The translations under genes were made by a program, and so were the position numbers. A DNA stretch of 64,000 bases from Chitinilyticum aquatile DSM 21506 (GTDB lineage: Bacteria; Pseudomonadota; Gammaproteobacteria; Burkholderiales; Chitinibacteraceae), in contig NZ_AUMS01000013.1 of NCBI RefSeq assembly GCF_000430805.1, positions 62,001 through 126,000 on the forward strand. The letters run 5' to 3'. The notes under the pieces are model-generated. The model made no database searches. It was not told the DNA's origin and saw nothing but the letters and a program-made list of their open reading frames with translations. Positions 1 to 7,612 of the stretch are shown here, one piece after another (the stretch's first letter is position 1; every line of letters starts with the position of its first letter).

Positions 1-378
1 ACCGCCGGACACCTTGTAGCTGTTCTGGTCGAACTTGCCGCCCGCGTGCAGCTCGGTCATCACGATTTCGGCGGCGGAGCGCTTGAATTCGTCGTCTTCC
101 TTGATCGCGGTCGGGATGCCACGGCCGTTATCCTCGATGGAGATCGAGTTGTCGGCGTGGATGATGACCCTGATCGTGTCGCAATGGCCGGCCAGCGCTT
201 CGTCGATGGCGTTGTCCAGCACTTCGAACACCATGTGGTGCAGGCCGGTGCCATCGCCTGTGTCGCCGATATACATGCCGGGACGCTTGCGCACGGCTTC
301 CAGACCCTTGAGGATCTTGATGCTGTCGGCGCCGTATTCCTGGCCGTTCTGTTCTTGCGGAAGACTGTTTTCGCTCAT
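1..378 (-). CDS. gyrB: DNA gyrase subunit B (N-terminal part, runs off the window)
   Basis: These are the first 126 codons of the GyrB ATPase subunit, which with GyrA introduces negative supercoils. ATG is at 378 and the reading frame stays open to base 1. The N-terminal GHKL ATPase signature is readable: [14 protein letters not shown], then [14 protein letters not shown] with the Asn of the N box, then IEDNGRGIP, and finally ELHAGGKFD and YKVSGG. It lies downstream of dnaN on the same strand, the usual dnaA-dnaN-gyrB order without recF. A 92-bp gap holding a degenerate 49-bp repeat separates it from dnaN. The C-terminal TOPRIM part is outside the window. Identity is certain. Confidence 0.97.
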   Translation of the reverse strand, partial: MSENSLPQEQNGQEYGADSIKILKGLEAVRKRPGMYIGDTGDGTGLHHMVFEVLDNAIDEALAGHCDTIRVIIHADNSISIEDNGRGIPTAIKEDDEFKRSAAEIVMTELHAGGKFDQNSYKVSGG

Positions 379-398
379 GAGACTGCTTTTCTGAGTGG

Positions 399-447
399 GG
401 GTATGTACTGCAAAGCTATAAAACATAATGGCTCGGGAGGTATATCC
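399..447. repeat. 49-bp palindromic repeat, degenerate copy, dnaN-gyrB gap
   Basis: A degenerate member of the 49-bp family described in the findings. It has GGGTAT at 399-404, GGCT at the expected offset 31 (430-433) and ATATCC in place of ATACCC at the right end. Its right part also forms a 9-bp hairpin (430-438 with 445-453, 6-nt loop). On the minus strand this lies just after the dnaN stop, so it may also act as a weak terminator or processing site. Confidence 0.5.
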
Positions 448-470
448 CGAGCCGTATCATTGCCGTGTGC

Positions 471-1586
471 TTAAATGCGCATCGGCATCACGATGTATTT
501 GAAGTTGGCGTTGTCCGGCAGGGTGACGAGCACCGAGGAATTCACGTCGCCGAAGGCAAACTGCAGGTTTTCGACCTGCATATTGGTCAGCACGTCGAGC
601 AGGTACTGGATGTTGAAGCCGATATCGAGCGGCTCGCCCTGATAGGCGACTTCCAGTTCTTCCTGCGCTTCTTCCTGCTCGTTGTTGTTGCAGAGAATCT
701 TCAGCGAGCCGGAAGTCAGCACCACGCGCACGCCGCGGAATTTCTCGTTCGACAGAATGGCGGCGCGCTGCATGGCGGCCAGCAGCTGCGCGCGGTCGAT
801 GGTCAACAGCTTGTCGTTGTTTTGCGGGATCACGCGGTTGTAGTCGGGGAACTTGCCGTCGACCACTTTCGAGTGGATCACGATGCTGCCAAAGCTGAAC
901 TTCACCTGATTGCCTGCGATGTCGATGGCGACTTCGTCGTCCACGTCGGCCAGCAGCTTGTAGAGTTCCAGAATGGTCTTGCGCGGCAGGATGACTTCGT
1001 TCTTGTCGAAGCTGGTGGCGAGCTCGGCCGAGGCAAACGCCAGACGGTGTCCGTCGGTGGCGACGAGCTTCAGCAGATTGCCCTCGGTGACCATGAACAG
1101 GCCGTTGAGGTAGTAGCGGATGTCCTGATGCGCCATGGCGAACTGGGCGCGACCCAGCAGTGCCTTGAGCTGGCCTTGCGGCATGCGGACAGTGGCGCGC
1201 AGGTTGGTGTCGACTGCCAGCGTCGGGAAATCGGCGGCGGGCAGCGTCTGCAGGTTGAAGCGGCTTTTGCCGGCCTTGATGGTCAGACGGCCATCGTCTT
1301 CGTCCAGTGTCACCACGGTCTTGTCGGGAATCGCGCGCAGGATGTCGCTGAATTTCTTGGCGGCGACCGTGATCGCGAAATCATTACCGGAATTGTTCGA
1401 GAAGCCTTCCCGCTGGCTGCTGGCAATCTGGATTTCCAGATCGGTGCCGGTGAAGGAGAGCGCGTCGCCTTCTTTCCTGATCAGCACATTGGCCAGAATC
1501 GGCAGGGTATTGCGGCGCTCGACGATACCAGTGACCGTCGCGAGCGGTTTCAGGAGTGCGTCGCGTTCAGCTTGCAACAATTGCAT
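471..1586 (-). CDS. dnaN: DNA polymerase III beta sliding clamp
   Basis: Encodes the 371-aa ring-shaped clamp that tethers Pol III to DNA. The start MQLLQAERDALLKPL and the end NFKYIVMPMRI are typical of DnaN: the C-terminal residues before MPMRI line the protein-binding cleft. Length matches the bacterial norm of about 370 aa with three clamp domains. It lies 134 bp downstream of dnaA and upstream of gyrB on the same strand, as in many Betaproteobacteria. ATG at 1586 is the only sensible start, preceded by a weak GGGAAAG ribosome-binding stretch. A hairpin beyond the stop may separate it from gyrB. Confidence 0.98.
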   Translation of the reverse strand: MQLLQAERDALLKPLATVTGIVERRNTLPILANVLIRKEGDALSFTGTDLEIQIASSQREGFSNNSGNDFAITVAAKKFSDILRAIPDKTVVTLDEDDGRLTIKAGKSRFNLQTLPAADFPTLAVDTNLRATVRMPQGQLKALLGRAQFAMAHQDIRYYLNGLFMVTEGNLLKLVATDGHRLAFASAELATSFDKNEVILPRKTILELYKLLADVDDEVAIDIAGNQVKFSFGSIVIHSKVVDGKFPDYNRVIPQNNDKLLTIDRAQLLAAMQRAAILSNEKFRGVRVVLTSGSLKILCNNNEQEEAQEELEVAYQGEPLDIGFNIQYLLDVLTNMQVENLQFAFGDVNSSVLVTLPDNANFKYIVMPMRI

Positions 1587-1720
1587 ATCTGCTTTCCCGG
1601 TAAATTGATAGACAGTTAAACGGAAGAATTTTACCTGAAATCAGGCGACAAGAATGCTTTGCCGCTTGTTCGCGTGCCTGCGCGCCACAGCGGCGGCAGG
1701 GCAGGCGCGGCAGGGCGTGT

Positions 1721-3157
1721 TCAGCTGCGCAGCATCTGCAGCAGCACGCCGTACTGGTGGGCGATTTCGCTGTCGTTCTGGCGCATTTCCTCGATGGTGC
1801 GGCAGGCGTACAGCACGGTGGTGTGGTCGCGGCCGCCAAAAGCTTCGCCAATGGCCGGCAGGCTCATCTGCGTCAGCTCCTTGGTGAGGGCCATTGCTAC
1901 CTGACGCGGGCGGGCAATGTCGCGCGCGCGTTTCTTGGAATGCATGTCCGGCACCTTGATCTTGTAGAAGTCGGCGACGGTTTTCTGGATGTTCTCGACC
2001 GAGATCAGGCGGTTGCCGGCGGCGAGGATGTCCTTCAGTGCTTCCTTGGCGGCTTCCAGCGTGATGGCCTGGTGCGTGAAGCGGGCGTAGGCGAGCACGC
2101 GCTTCAGCGCGCCTTCGAGTTCGCGCACGTTGGAGCGGATATTCTTGGCGATGAAGAAGGCTACGTTGGCGTCGAGCTTGAAGTGCTCGGCCTCGGCTTT
2201 TTTCATCAGGATGGCGACGCGCATTTCGAGTTCAGGTGGCTCGATGGCGACCGACAGCCCCCAGGAAAAGCGGCTGGTCAGGCGTTCCTGCAGGCCTTCG
2301 ATTTCGCGCGGAATGCGATCAGACGTCAGGATGATCTGCTTGCCGCCCTCGACCAGCGCATTGAACAGATAGAAGAACTCTTCCTGCGTGCGATCCTTGC
2401 CGACAAAGAACTGGATGTCGTCGACCAGCAGCAGGTCGAGCGAGTGGTAGTATTTCTTGAACTCGTCGAAGGACTTGTGCTGGTAGGCCTTGACCACGTC
2501 CTGCACGTATTTTTCCGCATGGATGTAGCGGATGCGGGCTTGCGGGTTGTAGTGGTGTACCAGATTGCCGATGGCCTGCACCAGGTGAGTCTTGCCAAGG
2601 CCTACGCCGCCATAGACAAACAGCGGGTTGTAGCCGGCACCGGGATTTTCGGCGACCTGCTGCGCGGCGGCGCGCGCAACCTGGTTGGCCTTGCCGGTGA
2701 CGAGCGTGTCAAAGGTGAAGAGCGGATTGAGGCGGGTAACTTCATGATTGCCGGCGCTGGCGTCGAAACGGCGCGGCGCCTTTTTCTCGACCTGGGCGGC
2801 GGTGCCGGCGCTGGGCGAGGTGGCCAGAACGTCGCCAACGCTCTGCGCTGCTTGCTGCGTGCTGCTGCGCGAGGTGTTCGCCACGGCAGCGGGTGCGCTG
2901 GCCGGGCGGGGGGCGCCGACGCGCAGGTTGATCTGTGGCGGCTCGCCGCCGCAGAACTCGGCGGCGGCCATCTCGATCAGGCCCAGATGACGGTCGCGGA
3001 TGAACTGCAGGAAAATCTGGTTGGGAACATTGACCTGCAGGGTGCCGTCAACCAGCTCGGCGACCAGCGGTTTGATCCAGATATTGAACTGGCTGGCGCC
3101 CAGGCGCTGTTCCAGTTCATTCCGGCAGTGCTGCCAAAGGGATGACATATCGGTCAT
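1721..3157 (-). CDS. dnaA: Chromosomal replication initiator DnaA
   Basis: The 478-aa initiator binds DnaA boxes and opens oriC. Visible in order: N-terminal helicase-loading domain (SSLWQHCRNELEQRLG), an Ala/Ser-rich linker around residues 85-135, the AAA+ core with Walker A GGVGLGKT near residues 183-190 and Walker B LLLVDDIQF, and the C-terminal DNA-binding domain with RPRQVAMALTKELT and GGRDHTTVLYA. An in-frame TTG at 3163 precedes ATG 3157 (MTDMSS), and ATG 3148 (MSSLWQ) also fits the family start. None has a good Shine-Dalgarno sequence, so the exact start is uncertain. It is divergent from rpmH across the putative origin. Confidence 0.97.
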   Translation of the reverse strand: MTDMSSLWQHCRNELEQRLGASQFNIWIKPLVAELVDGTLQVNVPNQIFLQFIRDRHLGLIEMAAAEFCGGEPPQINLRVGAPRPASAPAAVANTSRSSTQQAAQSVGDVLATSPSAGTAAQVEKKAPRRFDASAGNHEVTRLNPLFTFDTLVTGKANQVARAAAQQVAENPGAGYNPLFVYGGVGLGKTHLVQAIGNLVHHYNPQARIRYIHAEKYVQDVVKAYQHKSFDEFKKYYHSLDLLLVDDIQFFVGKDRTQEEFFYLFNALVEGGKQIILTSDRIPREIEGLQERLTSRFSWGLSVAIEPPELEMRVAILMKKAEAEHFKLDANVAFFIAKNIRSNVRELEGALKRVLAYARFTHQAITLEAAKEALKDILAAGNRLISVENIQKTVADFYKIKVPDMHSKKRARDIARPRQVAMALTKELTQMSLPAIGEAFGGRDHTTVLYACRTIEEMRQNDSEIAHQYGVLLQMLRS

Positions 3158-3163
3158 GGGCAA

Positions 3164-3413
3164 ATGAAACGGGCCGCCAGCCTCGCGCGCGCTGTTTGTT
3201 TAATTAATAGAATTAATACAAACCAACACTGCCGCGAGTGATGCGTGGCGACCCGTCTTGAATAGGATTGAACGGCAGCAATTGTACCCCGCGCTGCGCC
3301 ACTTATCCACAGGCTGTACCAAAGAAACAGCGGGGCGGTTTACTTGACAGAACGGGGCGTAACTGATCTAATCGCGCGTTTACCAAAGCACTTTCTCGGT
3401 TTAGGAACTCGTC
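3164..3413. other. dnaA-rpmH intergenic region, putative oriC
   Basis: This 250-bp divergent spacer holds an AT-rich stretch near 3196-3225 (TTTGTTTAATTAATAG region) that could serve as an unwinding element. It also holds one perfect DnaA box, TTATCCACA, at 3303-3311. No second perfect box is visible on either strand here or in the dnaN-dnaA and dnaN-gyrB gaps. The gene context is that of a betaproteobacterial origin. The assignment is inference, because a typical oriC has several boxes and only one is clear. Confidence 0.5.
3344..3372 (+). promoter_or_regulatory. Sigma-70 promoter of rpmH-rnpA-yidD-yidC
   Basis: The -35 hexamer TTGACA (3344-3349) is a perfect consensus match. The -10 hexamer TCTAAT (3367-3372) matches 5 of 6 positions, and the spacer is 17 bp. 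Transcription would start about 35 bp before rpmH. The single perfect DnaA box ends 32 bp upstream of the -35, so DnaA could modulate this promoter. Confidence 0.85.
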
Positions 3414-3548
3414 ATGAAGCGTACTTTTCAGCCTTCCGTAATTCGCCGCAAGCGCAACCACGGTTTCCGTGCCCGCATGAAGACCCGTGGTGGTCGTGCC
3501 GTTCTGAACGCACGTCGCGCCCAAGGCCGCAAGCGTCTGTCTGCCTAA
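3414..3548 (+). CDS. rpmH: 50S ribosomal protein L34
   Basis: A 44-aa, highly basic ribosomal protein of the large subunit. The sequence [14 protein letters not shown] ... [16 protein letters not shown] ... [10 protein letters not shown] is the canonical bL34 pattern at full length. It is the first gene after the strong promoter at 3344-3372 and lies 32 bp upstream of the rnpA ATG chosen here, the universal rpmH-rnpA arrangement. Identity and both ends are certain. Confidence 0.98.
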   Translation: MKRTFQPSVIRRKRNHGFRARMKTRGGRAVLNARRAQGRKRLSA

Positions 3549-3580
3549 GCAGCCGGCTTGTCATGCAGCTGGCAGCAACG

Positions 3581-3949
3581 ATGGCTGACTATCGCTTTCT
3601 GCGCAGCATGCGCCTGTTAAAAACGGATGATTTTTCATCCGTTTTTAGTTTGCGCCTCAGTGTCAGCAACGAGTGGTTCCAGTTGCTGGGCAGGCGCAAC
3701 GGCGCGGCCGGTGCACGCATCGGCCTCGTCGTGGGCAAGAAGACCGCCAAGCAGGCGGTCGCGCGCAACTATATGAAGCGCACCATTCGTGAAACATTCC
3801 GCCTGCATCATGAGCCCCTTGCGGGGCTGGATGTGGTGGTGCGGGTGCGGCAGCGCTTCGGCCGCAGCGAAGGTGCGCAGGCGCGTGCGGCACTGCTCCA
3901 GCTCTTCGAGAGGCTACCCAAGAAATGTCGCGCCTCTTCATCGCGCTGA
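3581..3949 (+). CDS. rnpA: Ribonuclease P protein component
   Basis: Encodes the small basic protein that assists the RNase P RNA in 5' maturation of tRNAs. The proposed 122-aa product starts [22 protein letters not shown], close to the neisserial consensus. It carries the RNR-type motif [15 protein letters not shown], where the central Arg/Asn residues bind RNA. An alternative in-frame ATG at 3563 would add six residues; neither has a strong Shine-Dalgarno sequence, and 3581 is preferred by family similarity. The end overlaps yidD by 25 bp. The codons for KTDDFSSVF form a perfect hairpin (separate entry). Confidence 0.95.
   Translation: MADYRFLRSMRLLKTDDFSSVFSLRLSVSNEWFQLLGRRNGAAGARIGLVVGKKTAKQAVARNYMKRTIRETFRLHHEPLAGLDVVVRVRQRFGRSEGAQARAALLQLFERLPKKCRASSSR
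3618..3647 (+). terminator. Terminator-like hairpin inside the rnpA coding sequence
   Basis: Bases 3618-3630 and 3635-3647 form a perfect 13-bp stem around a TTTT loop. The 3' arm ends in GTTTTTA, so on the plus strand this has the shape of an intrinsic terminator. It sits 12 to 22 codons into rnpA. The stem is AT-rich outside a CGGATGA core, so it may only pause or partly terminate. Function is inference; the inverted repeat is directly visible. Confidence 0.45.
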
Positions 3950-4134
3950 TTCGACTTTACCAGCTCTGCATCAGCCCGTTTCTCGGGCCGCGCTGCAGGT
4001 ATACTCCGAGCTGTTCGCAATACGGCATCGAGGCCTTGCGCAAGTATGGCTTTCTGCGTGGTGGCTGGCTGACTCTGCGCCGGCTGGCACGCTGCCACCC
4101 CTGGGGGGGACACGGGCATGACCCGGTACCCTGA
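3925..4134 (+). CDS. yidD: Membrane protein insertion efficiency factor YidD
   Basis: A 69-aa protein of the YidD (DUF37) family, an inner-membrane-associated helper of YidC-dependent insertion. The family core is visible: [30 protein letters not shown], then [24 protein letters not shown]. The conserved Cys residues and the CHPWGGHG...DPVP end are intact. It overlaps the rnpA 3' end by 25 bp and sits 24 bp before yidC, so it is translated within the rpmH operon. The GAGAGG about 11 bp upstream of ATG 3925 is a plausible ribosome-binding site. Confidence 0.95.
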   Translation: MSRLFIALIRLYQLCISPFLGPRCRYTPSCSQYGIEALRKYGFLRGGWLTLRRLARCHPWGGHGHDPVP

Positions 4135-4158
4135 CTCCAATCTGCTTTAGAGTATTCA

Positions 4159-5808
4159 ATGGATACCAAGCGTCTTATTCTGTTTATCGCCCTTTCCTTC
4201 GGCATCCTGTTTGCCTGGAACCTGTGGACTGAAAAGCACTACCCGCAGCCTTCGCGCGCCTCCGCGCCTGCCTCGGCATCGGCGGCAGCCACTGCCAGCA
4301 GCACTGCTGCTGTAGCGCCCGCTGCCTCGGGCCAGCTCGGCAAGGGGCAGGTCATCAAGGTTGAAACCGATCTGCTGCGTGCGGAAATCAACACCGTCGG
4401 TGGTGATATCCGCTATGTCGAGCTGCTGAAGTTCGGTGCAACCGACGATCCGAAAAAGCCGTTCGTGCTGCTGCAGGATCGCGGCGAGCACACCTATGTG
4501 GCCCAGAGCGGCCTCAAGGGCGATGGCCTGCCGGATCACACGGCAGTGTTTACCGCCAGCCAGACCAGCTACAAGCTGACTGAGGGGCAGGATTCGGTTG
4601 CCGTGAAGCTGGAATACGCCGGCCAGGATGGCGTGAAAGTCAGCAAGGTGCTGACCTTCAAGCGTGGCAGCTATGTCGTCGGCGTGAACCAGGAAGTGAG
4701 CAACGGCTCGGCCAAGCCGCTGGCAGCCAAGGGCTATTACCGCCTGATGCGTGACGGCAAGGTGGAAAACCCCGGCATGTTCGGCACGCATACCTATACC
4801 GGCCCGGCCGTGTATACCGAAGCCGGCAAGTTCCAGAAGAACGATTTCAGCACCATTGCCAAGGGCGAAGCCAAGTACGTGCAGTCCAGCAAGGACGGCT
4901 GGGTGGCCATGGTGCAGCACTACTTCGTGAGCGCCTGGCTGCTGGACCCGCTGGGCCAGCAGAGCGTCTGCGCGCCGAACGACTGCCGCTTCGAGCTGGG
5001 CAAGATCGACAACACCGACAATATGTTCTACGCCGGCATGCTGTTCGATTACCCGCAGATTGCTCCGGGTTCGGTGCAGGGCAAGACGGTCAGCCTCTAT
5101 CTGGGACCGCAGGAAACCCGCGTGCTGGATGAGACGGCGACCGGCCTGGATCTGACCAAGGATTACGGCATTTTTGCGATCTTCTCCAAACCGCTGTTCT
5201 GGCTGCTCGACAAGATCCACATGCTGGTCGGCAACTGGGGCTGGGCGATTGTGATTGTCACGCTGCTGATCAAGGCGGCCTTCTATCCGCTCTCCAATGC
5301 GTCCTACCGCTCGATGGCGCGCATGCGCCAGCTGGCACCGCGCATGGAAGCACTGAAGGAGCGTCACGGCGAAGACAAGATGAAGTACCAGCAGGCCGTG
5401 ATGGAGATGTACAAGACCGAAAAGGTCAACCCGCTTGGCGGCTGCCTCCCCATCCTGATCCAGATCCCGATCTTCATGGGCTTCTACTGGATGCTGATTG
5501 CCGCGGTCGAACTGCGTCAGGCGCCGTGGATCTGGTGGATTCACGACCTGTCGGTCAAGGACCCGTACTACATCCTGCCGGTGATCTATGCCGCCTCGAT
5601 GTATGTACAGCAGAAGCTGTCCCCGCCGCCGCCGGATCCGATGCAGGCCAAGATGATGAAGATGATGCCGCTGATCTTCAGCGTGTTCTTCCTCTTCTTC
5701 CCGGCCGGCCTGGTGCTGTACTGGGTGGTCAACAACCTGATCTCGATTGCGCAGCAATGGTGGATTACCCACCGCATCGAGCAGGAAGACAAGAAGAAGG
5801 CCGCGTAA
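4159..5808 (+). CDS. yidC: Membrane protein insertase YidC/Oxa1
   Basis: The 549-aa inner-membrane insertase works with or without SecYEG. Residues 5-22 are the first membrane segment (LILFIALSFGILFAWNLW). An Ala/Ser-rich linker follows, then the large periplasmic P1 domain to about residue 335, then the Oxa1 core. In the core are WGWAIVIVTLLIKAAFYPL, GGCLPILIQIPIFMGFYWML and a C-terminal GLVLYWVVNNLISIAQQW. The tail is short and basic (EDKKKAA). Length is typical for the family. It is the last gene of the rpmH operon, closed by the hairpin at 5831; mnmE, the common next gene, does not follow. Confidence 0.97.
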   Translation: MDTKRLILFIALSFGILFAWNLWTEKHYPQPSRASAPASASAAATASSTAAVAPAASGQLGKGQVIKVETDLLRAEINTVGGDIRYVELLKFGATDDPKKPFVLLQDRGEHTYVAQSGLKGDGLPDHTAVFTASQTSYKLTEGQDSVAVKLEYAGQDGVKVSKVLTFKRGSYVVGVNQEVSNGSAKPLAAKGYYRLMRDGKVENPGMFGTHTYTGPAVYTEAGKFQKNDFSTIAKGEAKYVQSSKDGWVAMVQHYFVSAWLLDPLGQQSVCAPNDCRFELGKIDNTDNMFYAGMLFDYPQIAPGSVQGKTVSLYLGPQETRVLDETATGLDLTKDYGIFAIFSKPLFWLLDKIHMLVGNWGWAIVIVTLLIKAAFYPLSNASYRSMARMRQLAPRMEALKERHGEDKMKYQQAVMEMYKTEKVNPLGGCLPILIQIPIFMGFYWMLIAAVELRQAPWIWWIHDLSVKDPYYILPVIYAASMYVQQKLSPPPPDPMQAKMMKMMPLIFSVFFLFFPAGLVLYWVVNNLISIAQQWWITHRIEQEDKKKAA

Positions 5809-5830
5809 GCGTTCCGCTTCTTGCCTGACA

Positions 5831-5861
5831 ACAATGACCGCTACGGCGGTCATTGTTTTTT
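5831..5861 (+). terminator. Intrinsic terminator of the rpmH-yidC operon
   Basis: A perfect 11-bp stem (5831-5841 with 5846-5856) is capped by a cUACGg tetraloop of the very stable UNCG class and followed by TTTTTTAT. It lies 22 bp after the yidC stop. Confidence 0.93.
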
Positions 5862-5863
5862 AT

Positions 5864-5912
5864 GGGTATATCAATCGAGCCCTTTTCTTGTAATGGCTTC
5901 CGGCCTATGGCT
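5864..5912. repeat. 49-bp palindromic repeat, copy with decayed right end
   Basis: It carries GGGTAT at 5864-5869, AGCC at 5878-5881 (offset 14) and GGCT at 5895-5898 (offset 31), exactly at family positions. The expected ATACCC at 5907-5912 reads ATGGCT. It lies directly after the yidC terminator. Confidence 0.6.
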
Positions 5913-5998
5913 GTGTGGGTATGGTGGCGGCGGCGGTTTCCGTGCTGCCGCAACGCCAGCGCGGGTGTATGCTGGAAGCAGATGTACCGGGGAATACC

Positions 5999-6295
5999 AT
6001 GTATATCCAGACCTTCATCTTCCGTTTGCATGCCGATGTCAGCGAGGAAACCTTCCTGCCGCTGGCTGCGGAGCTGCACGACTGGCTGCGGCAGCAGCCG
6101 GGTTATGCGTCCTATGCGCTGTATCGCGGGCAGGGCGAGTGGATGGACCAGATTTTCTGGCTGTCCGAACCCGAAGCCGAGCAGGCACGTGTGCGCTTTC
6201 GCGAATCGAGCATCGGCCAGCGCATGCTGGCGCATGTCGATGCCGACCATCACGGTTTCTCCGGCAGCTGCATCGACCTGAGTGCCTGGCTCTAA
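5999..6295 (+). CDS. Small hypothetical protein, possible dimeric alpha-beta barrel
   Basis: A 98-aa cytosolic protein beginning MYIQTFIFRLHADVSEE. The in-frame ORF extends upstream, but ATG 5999 is preceded by GGGGAA at good spacing and starts a beta-strand-like segment, so it is chosen. The pattern TFIFRLHADV ... LHDWLRQQPGYASYALYRG ... WMDQIFWLSEPEAEQA recalls the ferredoxin-like fold of ABM/YdhR-type monooxygenases. That resemblance is by eye only and no catalytic residue can be pointed to. It stands alone between the yidC terminator and a secreted Cys/His-rich protein. Confidence 0.75.
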   Translation: MYIQTFIFRLHADVSEETFLPLAAELHDWLRQQPGYASYALYRGQGEWMDQIFWLSEPEAEQARVRFRESSIGQRMLAHVDADHHGFSGSCIDLSAWL

Positions 6296-6364
6296 GCCGG
6301 TCCAGCCTCTGGCCAGATGCTGCAGGCATTGAGCGGATGGGCAGGCTGGCGTAGACTTGCCTGC

Positions 6365-6748
6365 ATGCTGCGCTCTGCCTGTCACACCTTTCTGCTCGTG
6401 CTGTTCTGCTGCGCCACTCTGCTTGCAGGTGCGGCGGCATGGGCGCAAGTGCCGGAACTGGCTCCGCAGCAAGCTGCTTCTCATGAGCAAGCTGCCCATG
6501 CGATGCCGGAGTCGCATTGTGCCGCTGCAGCGCAACAGGAGCATGCTGCTGTGTCTGCGCATGGCCAGTGTGACAATGCCGCACTGTGTCTGGAGCACTG
6601 CCTGCTGCACTGCCTCCCCGCGTTGCCCTTTGCCGCACTGGAAGCGGCAGACGACTGGCGCAGCACCCGGCTGGCTCCGCCCGCGGCCGCCTTGCGCTCG
6701 ATTGCGCATCCCCCTCCCGCTCCGCCCCCCCGCGCCCTGCACGCCTGA
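6365..6748 (+). CDS. Secreted Cys/His-rich small protein, possibly metal-related
   Basis: A 127-aa product from ATG 6365 starts with a signal peptide (MLRSACHTFLLVLFCCATLLAGAA, cleavage near AWAQ). The mature part has many His and Cys residues: SHEQAAHAMPESHC, then HGQCDNAALCLEHCLLHCLP, and ends in a Pro/Arg-rich tail (HPPPAPPPRALHA). Such small His/Met/Cys proteins commonly precede copper-handling genes, and the next gene encodes a CopD-like membrane protein. A metal-binding periplasmic role is inference, and no named family was recognised. A longer form starting at 6317 exists but lacks a clean signal start. Confidence 0.6.
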   Translation: MLRSACHTFLLVLFCCATLLAGAAAWAQVPELAPQQAASHEQAAHAMPESHCAAAAQQEHAAVSAHGQCDNAALCLEHCLLHCLPALPFAALEAADDWRSTRLAPPAAALRSIAHPPPAPPPRALHA

Positions 6749-6890
6749 TGCATTGCGGCCCGGTCTGGCCGCAGTCCGGCGCTTTTCCTGACCGCCATTC
6801 AGGCGCCCGCACTGTGCTGGTGCGCCCCTATTGCCGAATCAGAATCAAGGCAGGCACGGCTGTGGCCGTGTCGCGCAAGGAGTGTTTACT

Positions 6891-7397
6891 ATGTCGATGA
6901 CCCATTACATGGCCCTGCTGGCCGCCAATCAGCCATGGAACCTGCTGATCTTCATGGCTGTTCCCGTCATCCTGGCCGAAACCGTGGCCATTACCGAGCT
7001 TTACCTGCTGTTTACCCGCAAGCTCAATGGCGCGGTGCACCGCATCAACCGTGCTGCCAGCATTGTTGGCGGCGTGTATTTCAGCGGGATTTTTGTCTAC
7101 CTGATGGCCACCGCTGTCGTGCCGCTCACGCAGCAGGGGGGCTGGCTGGGGGCGGCGGACGTGATTGCCGTCGGCTTCTATCTGTCGGGCATCATTCCGC
7201 TGGGTGGTCTGGCGCTGCTGGATCTGGGTCTCATCGGGCGCAAGCGCGATGCCGAATCGCGCCTGCGCCTGCACGCGGTTTTGGTGGCGGTCTTCCTGGT
7301 CGTCGCGCACGTGGCGATGATTTTCGGGATGCTCGATCCGTCGCTGCTGATGAGCCACGCGCCGGACATGGGCGGCATGGAGGGGATGCCGCACTGA
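6891..7397 (+). CDS. CopD-like / DUF6803-type multipass membrane protein
   Basis: A 168-aa inner-membrane protein with four to five hydrophobic segments: NLLIFMAVPVILAETVAITELYLLF, IVGGVYFSGIFVYLMATAVVP, DVIAVGFYLSGIIPLGGLALLDLG and LHAVLVAVFLVVAHVAMIFGML. The C-terminus MSHAPDMGGMEGMPH is rich in Met and His, typical of copper-site tails. ATG 6891 is chosen because AAGGAG (6878-6883) lies at ideal spacing. It follows the Cys/His-rich secreted protein on the same strand, suggesting a two-gene metal-handling unit. A copper role is inference from composition and context. Confidence 0.75.
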   Translation: MSMTHYMALLAANQPWNLLIFMAVPVILAETVAITELYLLFTRKLNGAVHRINRAASIVGGVYFSGIFVYLMATAVVPLTQQGGWLGAADVIAVGFYLSGIIPLGGLALLDLGLIGRKRDAESRLRLHAVLVAVFLVVAHVAMIFGMLDPSLLMSHAPDMGGMEGMPH

Positions 7398-7434
7398 TGC
7401 AATAAACAACCTGATTATGTTTCTGCTTCAGAAT

Positions 7435-7516
7435 CGTCATTTCCGCGTACGCAGGAATCCAGATGACGGTGTGAAATCAGGCTTTGCTCTGGATGCCCGC
7501 CTTCGCGCGCATGACG
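7435..7516. repeat. Inverted pair of dRS3-like dispersed repeats
   Basis: The left arm 7435-7463 begins CGTCATTTCCGCG and ends GGAATCCAG. The right arm 7489-7516 begins CTGGATGCCCGCC and ends GCATGACG, its imperfect reverse complement. This is the widespread proteobacterial CGTCATTCCC...GGAATCCAG repeat (dRS3-like in Neisseria) in degenerate form. It fills the gap after the CopD-like gene. Confidence 0.6.
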
Positions 7517-7562
7517 AAAAAAGGGTTTCTGAAAGAGAGTCATAATCGGGATAAACAATGCC

Positions 7563-7611
7563 ATGTATTTGCCCACAGCCATTTCAAATGAATGGCTGTG
7601 GGCAGATACCC
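7563..7611. repeat. 49-bp palindromic repeat, well-paired copy
   Basis: The left arm reads ATGTAT, AGCC is at offset 14, GGCT at offset 31 and ATACCC at 7606-7611. The arms pair over 13 perfect bases (7571-7583 with 7591-7603), extending with one mismatch to the ends. It abuts the stop of the ABC transporter gene, between two convergent genes, so it could also act as a terminator. Confidence 0.85.
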
Positions 7612-7612
7612 G

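Noticed and set aside
465-1619. 384-codon plus-strand ORF opposite dnaN
   Set aside because: It is antisense to the clearly recognised dnaN, has low-complexity composition (many His, Gln, Val and Asp) and no recognisable domain; such shadows are common at this GC.
1757-3145. 462-codon plus-strand ORF opposite dnaA
   Set aside because: Antisense to an unmistakable dnaA with its Walker and DNA-binding motifs; no start site or family match.
3303-3524. 73-codon minus-strand ORF over the rpmH promoter
   Set aside because: It overlaps rpmH, its promoter and the DnaA box; not a credible gene.
4156-5853. 565-codon minus-strand ORF opposite yidC
   Set aside because: It mirrors yidC codon structure; yidC is certain, and the ORF has His/Arg-rich shadow composition.
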